From Poseidonocella pacifica (GTDB lineage: Bacteria > Pseudomonadota > Alphaproteobacteria > Rhodobacterales > Rhodobacteraceae): DNA of 64,000 nucleotides. The stretch lies in contig NZ_FOJU01000004.1 in assembly GCF_900111875.1 (NCBI RefSeq), forward strand, positions 186,001-250,000, read 5' to 3'. A program made the position numbers and the translations under genes. The notes beneath the pieces are model-generated. The model saw nothing but the letters and a program-made list of their open reading frames with translations. It was not told the DNA's origin and did not search any database. Position 1 is the stretch's first letter. Every line of letters starts with the position of its first letter. This document shows positions 30,964 through 40,194 of the stretch, piece after piece.

Positions 30964-30983
30964 AACCTTTGAGTAACCTTTGA
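30964..30983. repeat. Direct repeat AACCTTTGA, 11-base period
   Basis: Two perfect copies of AACCTTTGA start at 30964 and 30975, so they lie on the same helix face. On the minus strand they read TCAAAGGTT and sit just upstream of the candidate -10 of the putative small RNA. An activator site is possible. Confidence 0.55.
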
Positions 30984-31008
30984 AATCTCGGTCTACGCCC
31001 AATCGTGA

Positions 31009-31350
31009 TCAACCGTAGACGCTTTCCTTGCCGAAATTCTTGGTAAGGATGTAATAGATCACCGCGCGGTACTTATTCCGTTCTGAACGGCCATAGGTCT
31101 CAATCGCGCTCTCGATCCCTTGCATGAGTTCTGGACCGTCGGACAAGCCGAGCTTTTTGATGAGGAAGTTCTTCTTTACGGTTTCGAGTTCCTCGGGCTG
31201 CGAGGATGCGACGGTCGAGGCGTCGGAGTCATAAATCGATGGGCCACAACCGATGGTGACCTTCCGCAGAAGCTCCATGTCCGGCTCCATCCCGCATTTC
31301 TCACGCAGGTCCTCGGCATATTTCTCGATAAGATCGTCGCGTTTTCCCAT
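31009..31350 (-). CDS. DUF2853 family protein
   Basis: Cytoplasmic protein of 113 residues, largely alpha-helical. It starts MGKRDDLIEKYAEDLREKCG and ends KYRAVIYYILTKNFGKESVYG, the pattern of the DUF2853 family common in alphaproteobacteria. Function unknown. The ATG at 31350 is preceded by GGAGAGAG; a TTG at 31371 would add seven residues. Its message runs towards the putative small RNA and terminator at 30796-30935, which may be its 3' untranslated region. Confidence 0.85.
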   Translation of the reverse strand: MGKRDDLIEKYAEDLREKCGMEPDMELLRKVTIGCGPSIYDSDASTVASSQPEELETVKKNFLIKKLGLSDGPELMQGIESAIETYGRSERNKYRAVIYYILTKNFGKESVYG

Positions 31351-31581
31351 GGTTTCTCTCTCCGCTGTCAATGCGCGCGCTTCGCGCCTGTTCTTATTTG
31401 GTGAACATTCTTAGACAAATTTGCGTGATTGAAGAAAGAAAAAACACGGCCTTTACGAACCCACTCATTATTAACGTAACGTAAGATGGCGCGAATTGGC
31501 GCAGCGCCCTGCCTAACGCTACGGGTTCGGCCAAAGCGATTTGGAAGTGCTAGGTCAGGGCTGTGCAGTAAGGCTTGGGGA

Positions 31582-32286
31582 TTACCCGCGCTGACCTCTG
31601 CGCGCGGGTACGATCTGCTGCAAGATCCCGGCGGAGGCGAGGTAGAGGGACGTTCCAACAAGCCCCCAGGTTGCCCAGCTTTCGGGATGGAAGGAGACCC
31701 AAGCCGCCCATCCGGCGAAGAAGGTCCACGCCAATGCCACCGGCAAGGAGATCATCCGCCAGCGCTCTGTCCGCACCGGATGGATGAATTTGAGCGGCAA
31801 GAACATCGCGATCGACAAAAGCGCCACGAGGCCAAGAATGACCCAGAAGTTCGGCTCGACGGCGAACATGACGATTACGAACATGTTCCAACACCCCGGA
31901 AAACCGGAAAAGGAGTTGTCCTTTGTCTTCATGCGGCAATCACAGAAATACATGGCGCTGGCGTAGGTGATCACAATGATCGCAAGCCACCCCGTCCAAC
32001 CGGGCAACAGACCTGATTGGAAAAGCGCAAAGGCCGGGATGAACACGTAGGTCAGATAATCGATGATGAGATCGAGCAGAACGCCGTCGAAGATCGGGGC
32101 ATTCGTTTTCACATCGTACCGCCGCGCAAGTGGCCCATCGATGCCGTCCACGAAGAAGGCAACGACGAGCCAGAGGTACATCATAGCCCAGTCTTCCTGG
32201 GCGGCCTCAAGCATGGCGAGCATGGCAAAGACGGCACCGGTCGCAGTCAGGAGATGAACGGCGAGAGCTTTTGAAACAACGGTCAT
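31582..32286 (-). CDS. pcs: Phosphatidylcholine synthase
   Basis: Inner-membrane CDP-alcohol phosphotransferase of 234 residues that joins choline directly to CDP-diacylglycerol, the bacterial shortcut to phosphatidylcholine. About eight membrane segments are visible. The catalytic motif spans DGIDGPLARRYDV to FDGVLLDLIIDY and contains the DG, AR, G, D and D positions of the family. The AMYFCDCRMKTKDNSFSGFPG stretch is typical of Pcs. ATG 32286 is chosen over 32307 because AGG lies just before it. It follows xerC on the same strand. Confidence 0.92.
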   Translation of the reverse strand: MTVVSKALAVHLLTATGAVFAMLAMLEAAQEDWAMMYLWLVVAFFVDGIDGPLARRYDVKTNAPIFDGVLLDLIIDYLTYVFIPAFALFQSGLLPGWTGWLAIIVITYASAMYFCDCRMKTKDNSFSGFPGCWNMFVIVMFAVEPNFWVILGLVALLSIAMFLPLKFIHPVRTERWRMISLPVALAWTFFAGWAAWVSFHPESWATWGLVGTSLYLASAGILQQIVPARRGQRG

Positions 32287-32321
32287 TTGCCTGTCATGGC
32301 GTAACATGTGGAGCGATGCAA

Positions 32322-33242
32322 TCAGGCTTTGGGGTGAGCTTGGGTATAGACCTCCATCAGCCGCGCCGTGTCGACGGCAGTGTAGGTTTGCGTCGTTGAA
32401 AGGGAGGAATGGCCCAGCAACTCCTGTATCGCGCGCAAGTCGCCACCCGCCGAAAGAAGGTGGGTGGCAAAGCTATGGCGCATGGCGTGCGGCGTTGCCG
32501 TAGCAGGAAGCCCCAGTTGAAGCCGGGCGGCTTCCATCACCTTCTGGATTAGTCGTGGGTTCAGGGCGCCACCGCGTTTACCGCGAAACAGCGGCGCGTC
32601 CGCCGTCAGGTCAAAAGGACAGAGCTTTTGGTAAGTTGCGACGGCCTCGCGGGCCGGGGCGATCACTGGAACGATACGCTCCTTGCCGCCCTTGCCCCGG
32701 ATTCGAAGCGTATCACCGAGCGGGGCCGCAGCGCCGTTGAGGCTGAGCGCCTCTGAAATCCGAAGTCCGCAGCCATAGAGGAGGGTCACGACAGCGGTGT
32801 CGCGCGCGCCAATCCAAGGCGTCTCGGATTGCACTTCGACGCGTTCAATCATCTCGGAGGCCGCATCGACACTGAGCGGACGGGGAAGCTTGGCCTTGAA
32901 CCGGGGCGCGCGTGTCGAGAGGATCGCGGTCGCGTCAAATCCCTCGCGCTCGGAGAGCCAACGGTAGAAGGATTTCACCGCAGAAAGTCGTCTGGCCAGT
33001 GACCGCGCGCCAATTCCGTCTGCGCGCTCATGCGCCATCCATGCCCTGATCTCGGATAGGTTCACATCTCCCAAGGCCGCAAGCCCTTGGGGGCCGCCGC
33101 GATGCTGGCTGATGAACCCAAGATACCGAGCAACGTCGTGCCGATAGGCGGTTATTGTGGTCTCCGGCGCATTCTTGAGCGCGCGTTGACTATCCAGCCA
33201 GTGATGCAGCGCATCGGTTGCGGCAGGAGACCCGTCGATCAC
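32322..33242 (-). CDS. xerC: Site-specific tyrosine recombinase XerC
   Basis: Resolves chromosome dimers at dif together with XerD. It has 306 residues. The SAM-like DNA-binding domain covers about residues 1-100 and the catalytic domain the rest. Active-site residues are visible: Arg in LLYGCGLRISEAL, Lys in RIRGKGGKERIVPV, His and Arg in TPHAMRHSFATHLL, His in LLGHSSLSTTQ and the nucleophilic Tyr in QTYTAVD. It starts with GTG inside a GTGA overlap with the DUF484 stop. No attachment site or mobile-element cargo surrounds it, so it is the housekeeping recombinase. Confidence 0.94.
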   Translation of the reverse strand: MIDGSPAATDALHHWLDSQRALKNAPETTITAYRHDVARYLGFISQHRGGPQGLAALGDVNLSEIRAWMAHERADGIGARSLARRLSAVKSFYRWLSEREGFDATAILSTRAPRFKAKLPRPLSVDAASEMIERVEVQSETPWIGARDTAVVTLLYGCGLRISEALSLNGAAAPLGDTLRIRGKGGKERIVPVIAPAREAVATYQKLCPFDLTADAPLFRGKRGGALNPRLIQKVMEAARLQLGLPATATPHAMRHSFATHLLSAGGDLRAIQELLGHSSLSTTQTYTAVDTARLMEVYTQAHPKA

Positions 33243-33943
33243 GTGAGCCAGCCGCGGATTTGCCGCGCGGCTACGCCAGCAAAGAACTCCAGCAAATCTG
33301 TCGCCTGTTGCGGGGCAAAGGTTTGGGGATCCTTGGCGCCCAGTACCAGAAGGCCGGGGTGCCGCCCGCCCCCGAAATCGAGCAGCATGCAGGCCTCCGA
33401 GCGAATATCTTCGCCAGCATCCCCGTAGATGACCGACAGCCCCTGTTCGACAGCGCGCAGTTTCACAGGTTTGTCCCCTCCGCGCGCGCCTGAGAGGTAT
33501 TGATGAACAAAGCCGAGCGGCGCCACAGCAAGCACATTCTCCGCCAAGGCAATCTCCGGTGTGGGGGCTTCTGGATCGCGTTCCAGCAAGATACGTACCG
33601 CATCGACCCGCAGCGTTTCCGCGACGTCCCCGGAAAGCGCGGAGAGGAAGCCCTCCATGCTTTCAGGGTCCAGAAGCCGCAGGATGGCGCGGTGAATCTG
33701 GTGTGTGCCAGCAAGGTTTTCATAGGCGGCGGCAATGACCGAGCGATGTGTATCCTCAAGTCGATCCAGACGCGCCTCTAGCCGCTCCATGGCAAGGCCG
33801 CGCATGTCGACGACGTTGCGCCCGCGCTGGCTCTCACTCGCATCGACGAGGGCCTTCATCAGGTTTGTGTCATCAAGGATTTCGTCAGGGTTCTTCAGAA
33901 GCCGGTCGCGCAAGGACTGATCTATCACAGGGGTACTGGTCAT
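33239..33943 (-). CDS. DUF484 family protein
   Basis: Cytoplasmic protein of 234 residues with a GAF-like fold. Family marks are LLKNPDEILDDTNLMKALVDA near the start and VVDMRGLAMERLEARLDRLEDTHR at about residues 50-72. Near the end are DFGGGRHPGLLVLGAKDPQTF and TDLLEFFAGVAAR. DUF484 genes typically precede xerC in proteobacteria, as here. ATG 33943 is preceded by GAGG five bases upstream; 33958 is an alternative. Its function is not known. Confidence 0.88.
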   Translation of the reverse strand: MTSTPVIDQSLRDRLLKNPDEILDDTNLMKALVDASESQRGRNVVDMRGLAMERLEARLDRLEDTHRSVIAAAYENLAGTHQIHRAILRLLDPESMEGFLSALSGDVAETLRVDAVRILLERDPEAPTPEIALAENVLAVAPLGFVHQYLSGARGGDKPVKLRAVEQGLSVIYGDAGEDIRSEACMLLDFGGGRHPGLLVLGAKDPQTFAPQQATDLLEFFAGVAARQIRGWLT

Positions 33944-33999
33944 GTTTGCCTCGTCCATTTTCCGCGCAGCCTATCAAAGTGTACCCTGCCGCCAATACG

Positions 34000-34032
34000 A
34001 AAAACCCGCGCGCCGGGGATGCGGCGCGCGGG
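34000..34032 (-). terminator. Rho-independent terminator of the aldolase gene
   Basis: Perfect 10-bp GC stem CCCGCGCGCC (34005-34014) / GGCGCGCGGG (34023-34032). On the minus strand it is followed by TTTTT, placing it as the terminator of the gene at 34059-34712. Confidence 0.88.
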
Positions 34033-34058
34033 CGTGGCTTCTGTGCATGTCGGTTGGA

Positions 34059-34712
34059 TCAGACGATCTTCTGACCCGTCTTGGCCCAATCCGCGAGGAA
34101 CGTCTCAAGCCCCTTGTCGGTCAGCGGATGCGCAGCCAGCGCCTTGATCACGCCCGGAGGGGCCGTGATCACATCGGCCCCGATGCGCGCGGACTCGGCT
34201 ACGTGGTTCACCGTGCGGATGGATGCCGCAAGGATTTCCGTATCGAAGGCGAAGTTGTCATACACCGTACGGATGTCGGCGATGAGGTCCATCCCGTCGA
34301 CGTTGATGTCGTCAAGACGCCCGATGAACGGCGAGATGAACGTTGCGCCGGCCTTTGCCGCCAGGAGTGCCTGGTTCACGGAGAAGCACAGGGTCACGTT
34401 GACCATGAGACCGTCCGAGGACAGCACCTTGCAAGCCTTGAGGCCGTCCCAAGTAAGGGGAACCTTGACCGTGATGTTATCAGCGATCTCGGCCAGCTTG
34501 CGGCCTTCGGTGATCATCACATCGGCTTCGGTGGCGACGACTTCCGCGCTGACCGGACCGTCGACAAGGTCGCAAATCGCCTTGGTGACTTCGCGAATGT
34601 CGCGACCGGATTTCAGGATGAGCGACGGGTTCGTCGTGACCCCGTCCACCATGCCGAGATCATTCAACTCGGCAATCGCGTCGATATCTGCAGTGTCTAC
34701 GAAGAACTTCAT
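34059..34712 (-). CDS. Fructose-6-phosphate aldolase / small transaldolase family
   Basis: Class I aldolase of 217 residues of the TalC/FSA subfamily. It either cleaves fructose-6-phosphate or acts as transaldolase in the pentose phosphate pathway. The chain starts [20 protein letters not shown] with [11 protein letters not shown]. The Schiff-base lysine is Lys83 in [13 protein letters not shown]. The C-terminal [26 protein letters not shown] is family-typical. Which of the two activities it has cannot be decided from sequence alone. It has its own terminator and is divergent from priA. Confidence 0.9.
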   Translation of the reverse strand: MKFFVDTADIDAIAELNDLGMVDGVTTNPSLILKSGRDIREVTKAICDLVDGPVSAEVVATEADVMITEGRKLAEIADNITVKVPLTWDGLKACKVLSSDGLMVNVTLCFSVNQALLAAKAGATFISPFIGRLDDINVDGMDLIADIRTVYDNFAFDTEILAASIRTVNHVAESARIGADVITAPPGVIKALAAHPLTDKGLETFLADWAKTGQKIV

Positions 34713-34789
34713 GAAAGGTGCCCTCTGACTGGAATTCCTTGGCGCCAGCGTGTAGCCCATAGCGGCACATCCATAAACCCCAAACCGGC

Positions 34790-34795
34790 AGGAGG
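34790..34795 (+). promoter_or_regulatory. Ribosome binding site that sets the TTG start of priA
   Basis: AGGAGG, ten bases ahead of TTG 34806. The frame has no suitable ATG nearby, and the open frame upstream runs antisense through the aldolase gene. Confidence 0.7.
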
Positions 34796-34805
34796 CCGCC
34801 AACCC

Positions 34806-36989
34806 TTGTTCTTTGACGAAGGTCAGCGCGTTGCCGTCCTGACGGCCCAGCCCCTTGGCCGGCCGCTGGATTACCTTGCGCCAGCGGGGGGGTGTCACCA
34901 AGGGGCCTACGTGGAAGTTCCGCTTGGACCGCGCAAGGTTCTTGGCGTGGTTTGGGGGGAGGGCGCAGGGGATTTCGACATCGCAAAGCTTCGTGCGGTG
35001 ATTCGGGTACTCGACGCGCCGCCGATGCGCGAGGAGATGCAGAGCTTCCTCACCCGTGCTGCCGACTACACACTGACCCCGATGCCCGCCATGCTGCGTC
35101 TGGCGACGCGCGCGCCGGGTCTTGGCCTTCCGCCGTCGATGCGCCGGATCTATCGGCGGGGGGAGGGGCTTCCCGAACGGATGACCGATGCGCGCCGCAG
35201 GGTTATTGAGACGCTGGAAAATTACGGCGGTCTTGCCTTCACGCTCAAGGAATTGGCTGAGATGTCCGGTGTTTCGACCGGTGTGGTCAAGGGATTGGTC
35301 GAAAACGGGGCAGTCCGAGAAGAGGAAAGCCCGCGCGATTTGCCATTCCCCCGACTCGACGCGGATCACGCGGGCAAGCGACTCGCCGAGGATCAGGATG
35401 CCGCGGCGGCGCGGCTGCGCGAGGGGGCGGCTGCGCGCCGGTATGGCACCACCCTGCTGCGGGGCGTCACCGGGTCAGGCAAGACCGAAGTGTATCTGGA
35501 AGCCGTGGCCGAGACGTTGCGGCAAGGGCGGCAGGCGCTCGTCCTTTTGCCCGAGATCGCCTTGACCTCTGAATTCCTCACTCGTGTGGAGGCCCGTTTC
35601 GGCGCGCGTCCCGCCGAATGGCACTCGGGCGCGACGATGACGGAGCGGCGCCGGATCTGGCGGATGGTTGCCGAAGGGAACGCGCAGTTTGTGGTCGGCG
35701 CCCGGTCCGCGCTTTTCCTGCCGTTTCAGGATCTGGGGCTGATCGTGGTCGATGAGGAACATGACACCTCCTACAAGCAGGAGGAGGGCGTGCTCTACAA
35801 TGCCCGCGATATGGCAGTGCTGCGCGCGTCGATCTGCGATGCGCAGGTCGTTCTGGCCTCTGCGACGCCGTCGTTGGAAAGCTGGGCGAACGCGGAGGCG
35901 GGCAAGTACACCCGGTTGGAATTGACCTCCCGCTTTGGCGAAGCGGTCATGCCGGAGATGCGTTCAGTCGACATGCGGACGGAATCGCTCCCGTCCAATC
36001 GCTGGATCTCGGACGTGTTGCAAAACGCCGTCCGCGCCCGGGTGGAGCGGGGAGAGCAAGCGCTTTTGTTTCTCAACCGCCGTGGCTATGCGCCCGTTAC
36101 CATTTGCCGTGCCTGCGGGCACCAGATCGGGTGTGATCACTGCGACGCGCGTATGGTCGAACATCGGTTTCAGAACCGGCTCGTCTGTCATCAATGCGGC
36201 GAGAGCAAGGCCAAGCCGGAACGGTGCCCGTCATGCGAGGCCGAAGACAAGCTGGCCGCCGTGGGGCCGGGGGTGGAGCGGATGGCCGAAGAAGCAACCG
36301 CCCTGTTTCCCGAAGCGCGCATAGCGACACTGAGTTCCGATCTCTTTGGATCTGCGCGGGCGCTCAAGCAGCGGATAGAGGAGATTGCCGCCGGGGGCGC
36401 GGATGTCATCATCGGAACCCAGATCGTGGCCAAGGGGCACAATTTCCCCAACCTCACCCTGGTGGGGGTCATCGATGCGGACCTTGGCTTGCAGGGATCG
36501 GATCTACGGGCCGCTGAACGCACGTTCCAACTCATGCGCCAAGTGGCGGGGCGGGCCGGGCGCGGGGCACGTCAGGGGACGGCCATGCTTCAGACGTATC
36601 AACCGGAACACGCCGTGATCCGTGCAATCCTGTCGGGGGACGAGGAAGCGTTTTGGCGTGCGGAGGCGGCTGAGCGGCAACAAGCGGGGATGCCGCCCTA
36701 TGGCCGCATGGCGGGAATCATCCTAAGCGCGAGTGATGTGCAGCAGGTGTTCGATTTCGGAAGCGAACTCGCCCGCCGAGACGGACCGCTGCGCCGGATC
36801 GGGGCACAGGTGTTTGGCCCGGCGCCCGCACCCATCGCACGCATTCGCGGACGCCACCGGGTGCGCCTTTTGGTCAAGGCGGCGAAGGGAGCGCCATTAC
36901 AAGCCGCTTTGACGGCGTGGCTTGCTCAATTCAAACTGCCCGGCGATGTGCGGCTTGCCGTCGATATAGACCCGCAAAGCTTCTTCTAG
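34806..36989 (+). CDS. priA: Primosomal replication restart helicase PriA
   Basis: 3'-5' helicase that reloads the replisome at stalled forks. It has 727 residues from TTG 34806, the usual PriA length. The N-terminal DNA-binding domain ([21 protein letters not shown]) comes first. Helicase motifs follow: Walker [13 protein letters not shown], motif II VVDEEHD, motif III LASATPS. An eight-cysteine zinc region lies between about residues 435 and 480 ([22 protein letters not shown]), then motifs V and VI ([27 protein letters not shown]). The start is a TTG backed by AGGAGG. It is divergent from the aldolase and shares its downstream hairpin with the convergent small secreted-protein gene. Confidence 0.95.
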   Translation: MFFDEGQRVAVLTAQPLGRPLDYLAPAGGCHQGAYVEVPLGPRKVLGVVWGEGAGDFDIAKLRAVIRVLDAPPMREEMQSFLTRAADYTLTPMPAMLRLATRAPGLGLPPSMRRIYRRGEGLPERMTDARRRVIETLENYGGLAFTLKELAEMSGVSTGVVKGLVENGAVREEESPRDLPFPRLDADHAGKRLAEDQDAAAARLREGAAARRYGTTLLRGVTGSGKTEVYLEAVAETLRQGRQALVLLPEIALTSEFLTRVEARFGARPAEWHSGATMTERRRIWRMVAEGNAQFVVGARSALFLPFQDLGLIVVDEEHDTSYKQEEGVLYNARDMAVLRASICDAQVVLASATPSLESWANAEAGKYTRLELTSRFGEAVMPEMRSVDMRTESLPSNRWISDVLQNAVRARVERGEQALLFLNRRGYAPVTICRACGHQIGCDHCDARMVEHRFQNRLVCHQCGESKAKPERCPSCEAEDKLAAVGPGVERMAEEATALFPEARIATLSSDLFGSARALKQRIEEIAAGGADVIIGTQIVAKGHNFPNLTLVGVIDADLGLQGSDLRAAERTFQLMRQVAGRAGRGARQGTAMLQTYQPEHAVIRAILSGDEEAFWRAEAAERQQAGMPPYGRMAGIILSASDVQQVFDFGSELARRDGPLRRIGAQVFGPAPAPIARIRGRHRVRLLVKAAKGAPLQAALTAWLAQFKLPGDVRLAVDIDPQSFF

Positions 36990-37006
36990 GCCACAAAACA
37001 AAAGGA

Positions 37007-37022
37007 CGGCGCAAATGCGCCG
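37007..37022. terminator. Bidirectional terminator hairpin
   Basis: CGGCGC / GCGCCG around AAAT between priA and the convergent gene at 37053. On the minus strand it leads into TCCTTTTGTTTTG, so it serves that gene best. Confidence 0.65.
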
Positions 37023-37052
37023 CCCCCTTATGACGTCGAACTGACTAATCTA

Positions 37053-37382
37053 TCAGTCGGTGCCGGTTGCCGGAGTGGCGGAGACATCACTGGATGTCGC
37101 AGCGACGGTGATCGCAGCAAAGACACCGCCGATGGCCAATGGTGCGGCGAAAGTTGCTCCAAGCGCAGCCAGTCCCCCCAGCCCGGCCGCTGTTGCGCCA
37201 CCTGCTACTGCGCCGCCTGCTGTTACGCCTACGCCGCCTGCGCTGCCTGCTCCTACTGGGACAGCTCCACCGGTTGTCTGCGTGCTGATGAACGGATCTG
37301 CGACGGGTGCTGCGTTGTCGGCCATGGCCGGGGCAGCGGCGATTGTGGATGCTGCGAACGCGGCAAGAACGAGCTTTTTCAT
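37053..37382 (-). CDS. Small secreted Gly/Ala/Thr-rich protein, unknown function
   Basis: Hypothetical protein of 109 residues. A clear signal peptide runs to about residue 21 (AAAPAMADN). The rest is very low in complexity: Gly, Ala, Val and Thr with short GG runs, and a hydrophobic Gly/Ala stretch at about residues 65-95 that could be a membrane helix. No family is recognised. It lies 154 bases downstream of the CapD-like gene on the same strand, with an inverted-repeat terminator after it, so it is probably its own unit. Small proteins of this kind recur next to polysaccharide genes in this group, but I cannot assign a role. Confidence 0.7.
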   Translation of the reverse strand: MKKLVLAAFAASTIAAAPAMADNAAPVADPFISTQTTGGAVPVGAGSAGGVGVTAGGAVAGGATAAGLGGLAALGATFAAPLAIGGVFAAITVAATSSDVSATPATGTD

Positions 37383-37536
37383 TACGTCACTCCAGTTTGG
37401 ATAACATGGGCGCGCAGCCCACTCCCATACAAAGGAGCACGTTTATAGCGCTTGTCCAAGGGTAAAATGCCAAAGCCGGTCAAATGCGCGGCAGTTTCCC
37501 GGAGGTTGCGGCAAAAACACAATCTAACTGATCTGC

Positions 37537-39411
37537 TCAGACTTCTTCGGCGGCAATTTGTTTGTGGCCGGCATCGCGCGCCACGCAGGACATGATGAGC
37601 GCACGCAGGGCGGTTTCGTCCCGGGTATCGATCGCGCCGCGCAGCGCTTTGATGATCTGCGCGATCTCCAGTTCGGAGATATAGGATTCCTGTGCGCGCA
37701 GGATCTTGGGGTGCGGCGTGGTGAGCATATCGCTCCCGATCAGCAGTTCTTCATGGAGCTTTTCACCACGACGCAACCCGGTGATCTGTACTTCGATATC
37801 GCCATGGGGATTTTCCGCATTTCGAATCGTCAGCCCGGCGCCCTCGATCATCTGATGGGCGAGTTGCCGAATGGGCACCGGCGCGCCCATGTCGAGCACA
37901 AAGACATCTCCACCACGCGCGAACGATCCCGCCAAAAGCACAAGACGCACCGCCTCGGAGATGGTCATGAAATAGCGGGTGACCTCTTCGTGGGTGAGCG
38001 TGACGGGCCCGCCACGGCCGATCTGTTCCTCAAAGAGCGGAATGACCGAGCCGCTCGACCCGAGGACATTCCCGAAGCGAACCATGGAAAAGCGCGTTTG
38101 GCTGGAGCGGGTGGCCAGATCCTGCACCAGCAGTTCCGCCAGCCGTTTTGAGGCACCCATGACACTCGTCGGACGGACCGCCTTGTCGGAGGATACGAGA
38201 ATAAAACGTTCCACTCCCGCTTCGCGCGCGCAATCGGCGACAACCTTCGTGCCGAATACGTTGTTGCGTACGCCCTCAATGGCGTTGCTTTCGACCATGG
38301 GCAGGTGCTTGTAGGCAGCCGCGTGGAAAACCACGTCGACCCGCTCCCTCTCCAACGCCTTGCGCACCAGCCCCTCTTCGGCGATCGAGCCGAGAACGGT
38401 GGAAACACCAAGGCTTGGGCGCAGCTCTGCCAGTTCGCGTTCAATGGTGTAAAGCGCGTGCTCGCTGTGGTCGATCAGGACAAGTCGTGCCGGGCCGCAG
38501 TTGGAAAGCTGTCGGCAAAGCTCGGCCCCGATGGAGCCGCCGGCCCCGGTGATCAGAATGCGCTTGCCGCGATAGGTCTCCGTCGCACCGGGAAGCTCCT
38601 CGTCCAACCGGCTGCGGCCAAGAAGTTCGGTCAGATCGACGGCGGGACCAGCCGCAATCTGGCTTCCGCTGACGACGAGTTCCGCGAAGGAGGGAATGTC
38701 CTGCACCTCACAGCCCAAGCGGCGCAATTTGCGTGTGATGCGGGCACGGGTCGGGCGGCTGGCGGATGGGATTGCGATCACCACAAGGTCGATCTGTAGC
38801 CGTTCGATCAATTCGCCAAGCTTCGCGGGGGAATGGACCTTGAAGCCACAGATTGTGCGACTCTGGAGGGTCGGACTGTCATCCACAAAGGCGATTGGAA
38901 CGACAGCATGGTCGGAGCGCAGCGCCGTGGCGAGTTGTTGCCCGGTCTGGCCCGCGCCGTAGATCAGAACCCTGTCGCGCGGCTTGCCGGTATCATAGAT
39001 CCGCTGCACCACATGGCGAAGCCCGACACGCGCCGCGACCGACCCAACCAGATACAACAATCCGAAGATCGGGAAAATTCCGGGAGGGGCGCCAATGTCG
39101 CTCACGATGGCGACCATACCCATGCCGAGGGTCAGGATGACCGCCACAAGAGCGGTTTCGTTCATGCCGTGCGCTTCGTAGGCATTCAGCTTCATCGCGT
39201 GCAGCCCGGTCGCGAAGGACAAGGCAAGCCCCGCGGGAAGAAGGATGCTCAGATCGAAGACATAACCACTTGGGGTCGGTGTTGCGCTCATTCCTCCTGC
39301 GAGGATCAGATGCGCGAGACCATAGGCCAGAGCGATACATACTGCGTCGAGAGATAGAAAGATGGCCTGTTTCTGACGTTCTTTCAATCTGATGCAAAAC
39401 TCGTAAAGCAT
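37537..39411 (-). CDS. Membrane-bound nucleoside-diphosphate-sugar dehydratase/epimerase (CapD/WbpM-like)
   Basis: Polysaccharide enzyme of 624 residues. Four N-terminal TM helices (about residues 10-120) are followed by a CoA-binding-like Rossmann domain (VLIYGAGQTGQQLATAL). The C-terminal catalytic SDR domain starts at GKRILITGAGGSIGAELCRQL. VVFHAAAYKHLPMVE and SSDKAVRPTSVMGASKRLAEL are typical of UDP-GlcNAc 4,6-dehydratases. The usual SDR Tyr is Met here (SVMGASKR), as in WbpM-type long dehydratases. It probably makes a modified amino sugar for surface glycan. It follows the sugar transferase gene after a 168-base gap. Confidence 0.9.
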   Translation of the reverse strand: MLYEFCIRLKERQKQAIFLSLDAVCIALAYGLAHLILAGGMSATPTPSGYVFDLSILLPAGLALSFATGLHAMKLNAYEAHGMNETALVAVILTLGMGMVAIVSDIGAPPGIFPIFGLLYLVGSVAARVGLRHVVQRIYDTGKPRDRVLIYGAGQTGQQLATALRSDHAVVPIAFVDDSPTLQSRTICGFKVHSPAKLGELIERLQIDLVVIAIPSASRPTRARITRKLRRLGCEVQDIPSFAELVVSGSQIAAGPAVDLTELLGRSRLDEELPGATETYRGKRILITGAGGSIGAELCRQLSNCGPARLVLIDHSEHALYTIERELAELRPSLGVSTVLGSIAEEGLVRKALERERVDVVFHAAAYKHLPMVESNAIEGVRNNVFGTKVVADCAREAGVERFILVSSDKAVRPTSVMGASKRLAELLVQDLATRSSQTRFSMVRFGNVLGSSGSVIPLFEEQIGRGGPVTLTHEEVTRYFMTISEAVRLVLLAGSFARGGDVFVLDMGAPVPIRQLAHQMIEGAGLTIRNAENPHGDIEVQITGLRRGEKLHEELLIGSDMLTTPHPKILRAQESYISELEIAQIIKALRGAIDTRDETALRALIMSCVARDAGHKQIAAEEV

Positions 39412-39579
39412 CCCCAGCCCTTATTTCCGCCACAAAAATGGCGACATACTTTTCAATCTGACTTGGGCAATTTACCACCCTGCTCAATCAATCAGCAGTA
39501 GAGGATAAGCCTGCGCGCGTCGATAGCGGTTGCTCGTAAAAGGAGAGTTTGCTGCGACAGCATTGCATTTTTGCCCAGA

Positions 39580-40194
39580 TTATCGACGCCGTTTCCCGAC
39601 GGCCCGCAAAGTCTGCAGCAGGATGACCATATCCCAGCATAGTGTACGGTTGTCGCGGTAGAGAAGGTCAAGCTTGGCCTTGGGCGGTATGCAGCGCCGC
39701 GTATAGACCGCTTCGGTTTCTTCGGCGGTTCGGCACTCATCAAGCAGGCGGCTCTCGCGGTGATGCAGCAACAGGGTCGCAAGCCCGGTCACGCCCGGGC
39801 GCGCGCGCAGCACTTCCCCATAAAGCTCCGGGAACATCTCGGTATAGCGGCGTAGCGGAGGGCGGGGCCCGACAAAGCTCATGTCACCTTTCAAGATGTT
39901 CAAGAGTTGGGGCAGCTCATCAAGACGCGCCTTGCGCAGCCTGGCCCCTGTCGGGGTGATCCGCGTGGCCTTGTCTCCTCCGGAAACCCCGGTATCCCCT
40001 TCCGCCGAACTCATGGTTCGGAATTTCAAAAGCGTAAAGGGGTCTGAGGGTGTGCGCATCCGCTCTGAGGGGTAGAGCACAGGGCGACCATCGCGCAGAA
40101 GGATGAGCAGCGCGATCACGCACATGACCGGCGCGAGAGGGACGAGTAGAAGGAGCGCAAGGGCGATATCGGCGACGCGCTTGGCGGGGGTCAT
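39580..40194 (-). CDS. Undecaprenyl-phosphate sugar phosphotransferase (bacterial sugar transferase)
   Basis: Priming glycosyltransferase of 204 residues that puts the first sugar phosphate onto undecaprenyl phosphate in the inner membrane. One N-terminal hydrophobic helix (residues 8-32) is followed by the monotopic catalytic domain: PFTLLKFRTM, RLRKARLDELPQLLNILKGDMS with the Asp-Glu pair, and FVGPRPPL. The ATG overlaps the epimerase stop by four bases. It is the last gene of a coupled five-gene chain and probably starts the repeat unit that the CapD-like enzyme helps build. Confidence 0.92.
   Translation of the reverse strand: MTPAKRVADIALALLLLVPLAPVMCVIALLILLRDGRPVLYPSERMRTPSDPFTLLKFRTMSSAEGDTGVSGGDKATRITPTGARLRKARLDELPQLLNILKGDMSFVGPRPPLRRYTEMFPELYGEVLRARPGVTGLATLLLHHRESRLLDECRTAEETEAVYTRRCIPPKAKLDLLYRDNRTLCWDMVILLQTLRAVGKRRR

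Noticed and set aside
32322-33242. Tyrosine recombinase considered as a mark of an integrated element
   Set aside because: It is XerC by motifs and by its DUF484 partner; there are no attachment repeats, tRNA target or cargo genes.
33942-34805. A plus-strand frame that would extend PriA by 288 residues at the N-terminus
   Set aside because: It runs antisense through the well-supported aldolase gene and its terminator. PriA length, N-terminal homology and AGGAGG before TTG 34806 set the start.
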